DNA of 64,000 bases from NCBI GenBank assembly GCA_020634015.1, contig JACKCN010000003.1:372001-436000 (forward strand), written 5' to 3'. Within the stretch, counting starts at the first letter, position 1. Each line of letters starts with the position of its first letter. The position numbers and the translations under genes were made by a program. Of the stretch, positions 63,236 to 64,000 are shown in pieces. The stretch comes from Candidatus Delongbacteria bacterium (GTDB taxonomy: Bacteria > CAIWAD01). Under the pieces are notes generated by a model that was not told where the DNA came from, ran no database searches, and worked only from the letters and a program-made list of their open reading frames with translations.

Positions 63236-64000
63236 ATGTCCATGAAAAAAATCCTCTGTGCCACGATGGTGCTGCTGGTTGCCGGCAGCGCTCTGGCGAG
63301 CACAAGTGCCATCCAGCCGCTGGACAGCAATACGCCCGTTGCCGCCCAGATCAAGGCCTTGAAGCAAGACGGGCAGATCATCCCGCGCGAACTGCGCCAG
63401 CAGGCTGCCGACGTCTATGGTTATGGCATGCCCACGAATCTGCTCGGCAATCAGCGTGATGGCGGCAACAACGCCGGCAATGCGACCCCGATCGTCTTTG
63501 TCGCGGGCAGCTACAGCAACACGGGAAGCACCCTGGGCAAGGGCAACGACCAGACTTCGCGTGACCCCCGCACCCCGGGATTCACCTGCACGAATGATTC
63601 CTATTCCACGTCAATGACCTCCGAAGATGCCTGGTATGTGTTCACCCTTGCCGGGGAAAGCACCGTCACCGCGGACACCCGTCTGGCCGGCACCACCTTC
63701 GATACCTGTATCGCCCTGCTGGATGCCACCGGAGACATCGTGAGCATCAACGACGACGGCGAAGATTTTCCCTACCGCAGCTACCTGACCTGCTGCCTTG
63801 GGCCCGGCACCTACTATCTCGTGATCGACGGCTACGACAACACCGAGGCAGGCGACTACGAAGTTCTGGTCACCTCCGACGACACCGCCTGCCTGCCCAC
63901 TGCCTTCGAGTGCCCGGCCGGTGCCATCAGCAACATCGAGCCCGATCAGTGCGGCGACTTCGTGAATGAAGTGTTCTGCGGCAGCACCAGTTGCGGCGAG
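63236..64000 (+). CDS. Secreted PPC-like protein, 3' end outside the window
   Basis: The frame is open from ATG 63236 to the last base (255 codons). GAAAGGAAG stands 5 nt upstream; a second ATG at 63242 is possible. A signal peptide (MSMKKILCATMVLLVAGSALA) is followed by a spacer of about 60 residues. Then comes one PPC-like module 'EDAWYVFTLAGESTVTADT' ... 'FDTCIALLDATGDIVSINDDGED' (in parts), with 'GTYYLVIDGYDN' and then a Cys-rich stretch starting a further module. It resembles the two genes before it in domain type but not closely in sequence. A sorting domain, if present, lies outside the window. Confidence 0.82.
   Translation, partial: MSMKKILCATMVLLVAGSALASTSAIQPLDSNTPVAAQIKALKQDGQIIPRELRQQAADVYGYGMPTNLLGNQRDGGNNAGNATPIVFVAGSYSNTGSTLGKGNDQTSRDPRTPGFTCTNDSYSTSMTSEDAWYVFTLAGESTVTADTRLAGTTFDTCIALLDATGDIVSINDDGEDFPYRSYLTCCLGPGTYYLVIDGYDNTEAGDYEVLVTSDDTACLPTAFECPAGAISNIEPDQCGDFVNEVFCGSTSCGE

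Overview
This window looks like a chromosomal stretch of a high-G+C, diderm, environmental bacterium of the FCB (Fibrobacterota-Chlorobiota-Bacteroidota) kind, probably from an uncultivated candidate phylum. The main clue is at least seven secreted proteins, intact or decayed, that end in the roughly 80-residue NPFNP-containing C-terminal domain used as a type IX secretion (Por) sorting signal. Outer-membrane genes (patatin-barrel fusion, SurA, beta-barrel proteins) confirm a diderm envelope. The lineage is inferred from these traits, since no rRNA or tRNA gene was seen.

Layout. 1-0.9 kb: 3' part of a multi-domain cytochrome P460-like protein. 1.0-1.74 kb: about 21 copies of a 36-bp tandem repeat. 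1.8-3.4 kb: an orphan citrate lyase alpha subunit. 3.6-7.4 kb: two secreted sorting-domain proteins. 7.6-15.6 kb: a tightly packed reductive pyrimidine catabolism operon (preT-preA-NCS1 permease-mmsA-beta-ureidopropionase-hydA). Its probable aminotransferase partner lies at 19.4 kb, beyond an A+T-richer decayed island with a frameshifted RCC1-repeat gene and a frameshifted fic gene. 20.8-23.6 kb: a small membrane protein, an outer-membrane barrel and a GH19 lysozyme/chitinase. 23.7-28.3 kb: two near-identical gene 5' ends around a strikingly A+T-rich VCBS/VWA secreted-protein gene. 28.3-30.1 kb: a sigma-54 activator with no receiver domain. 30.2 kb: a lone rpsD. 31.2-35.2 kb: a lamin-tail secreted protein and a patatin-POTRA-barrel protein. 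35.3-39.7 kb: dusB-pdxA-methyltransferase-ftsE-ftsX. 39.7-48.3 kb: a surface-polysaccharide locus (four glycosyltransferases, Wzy/WaaL-like ligase, Wzx-like flippase and an asparagine-synthase remnant). 48.3-57.4 kb: a SurA-like lipoprotein, SurA, methyltransferases, the DUF4159/DUF4175 pair and a DUF72 protein. 57.4-58.7 kb: a gene-poor stretch with inverted repeats. 58.7-59.9 kb: an AlaA-type aminotransferase. 60.2-64 kb: three consecutive secreted-protein genes, the last cut by the window edge.

The most notable signal is regulatory. Four textbook -24/-12 (sigma-54) promoters lie upstream of genes for exported proteins: the lamin-tail protein and all three genes at the right end. The only sigma-54 enhancer-binding protein in the window overlaps a secreted beta-helix protein gene. 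A shared dyad, TCCA-N6-TGGA, occurs upstream of three exported-protein genes. Together this suggests a sigma-54 regulon for surface or secreted proteins, with one member carrying an intrinsic terminator in its leader.
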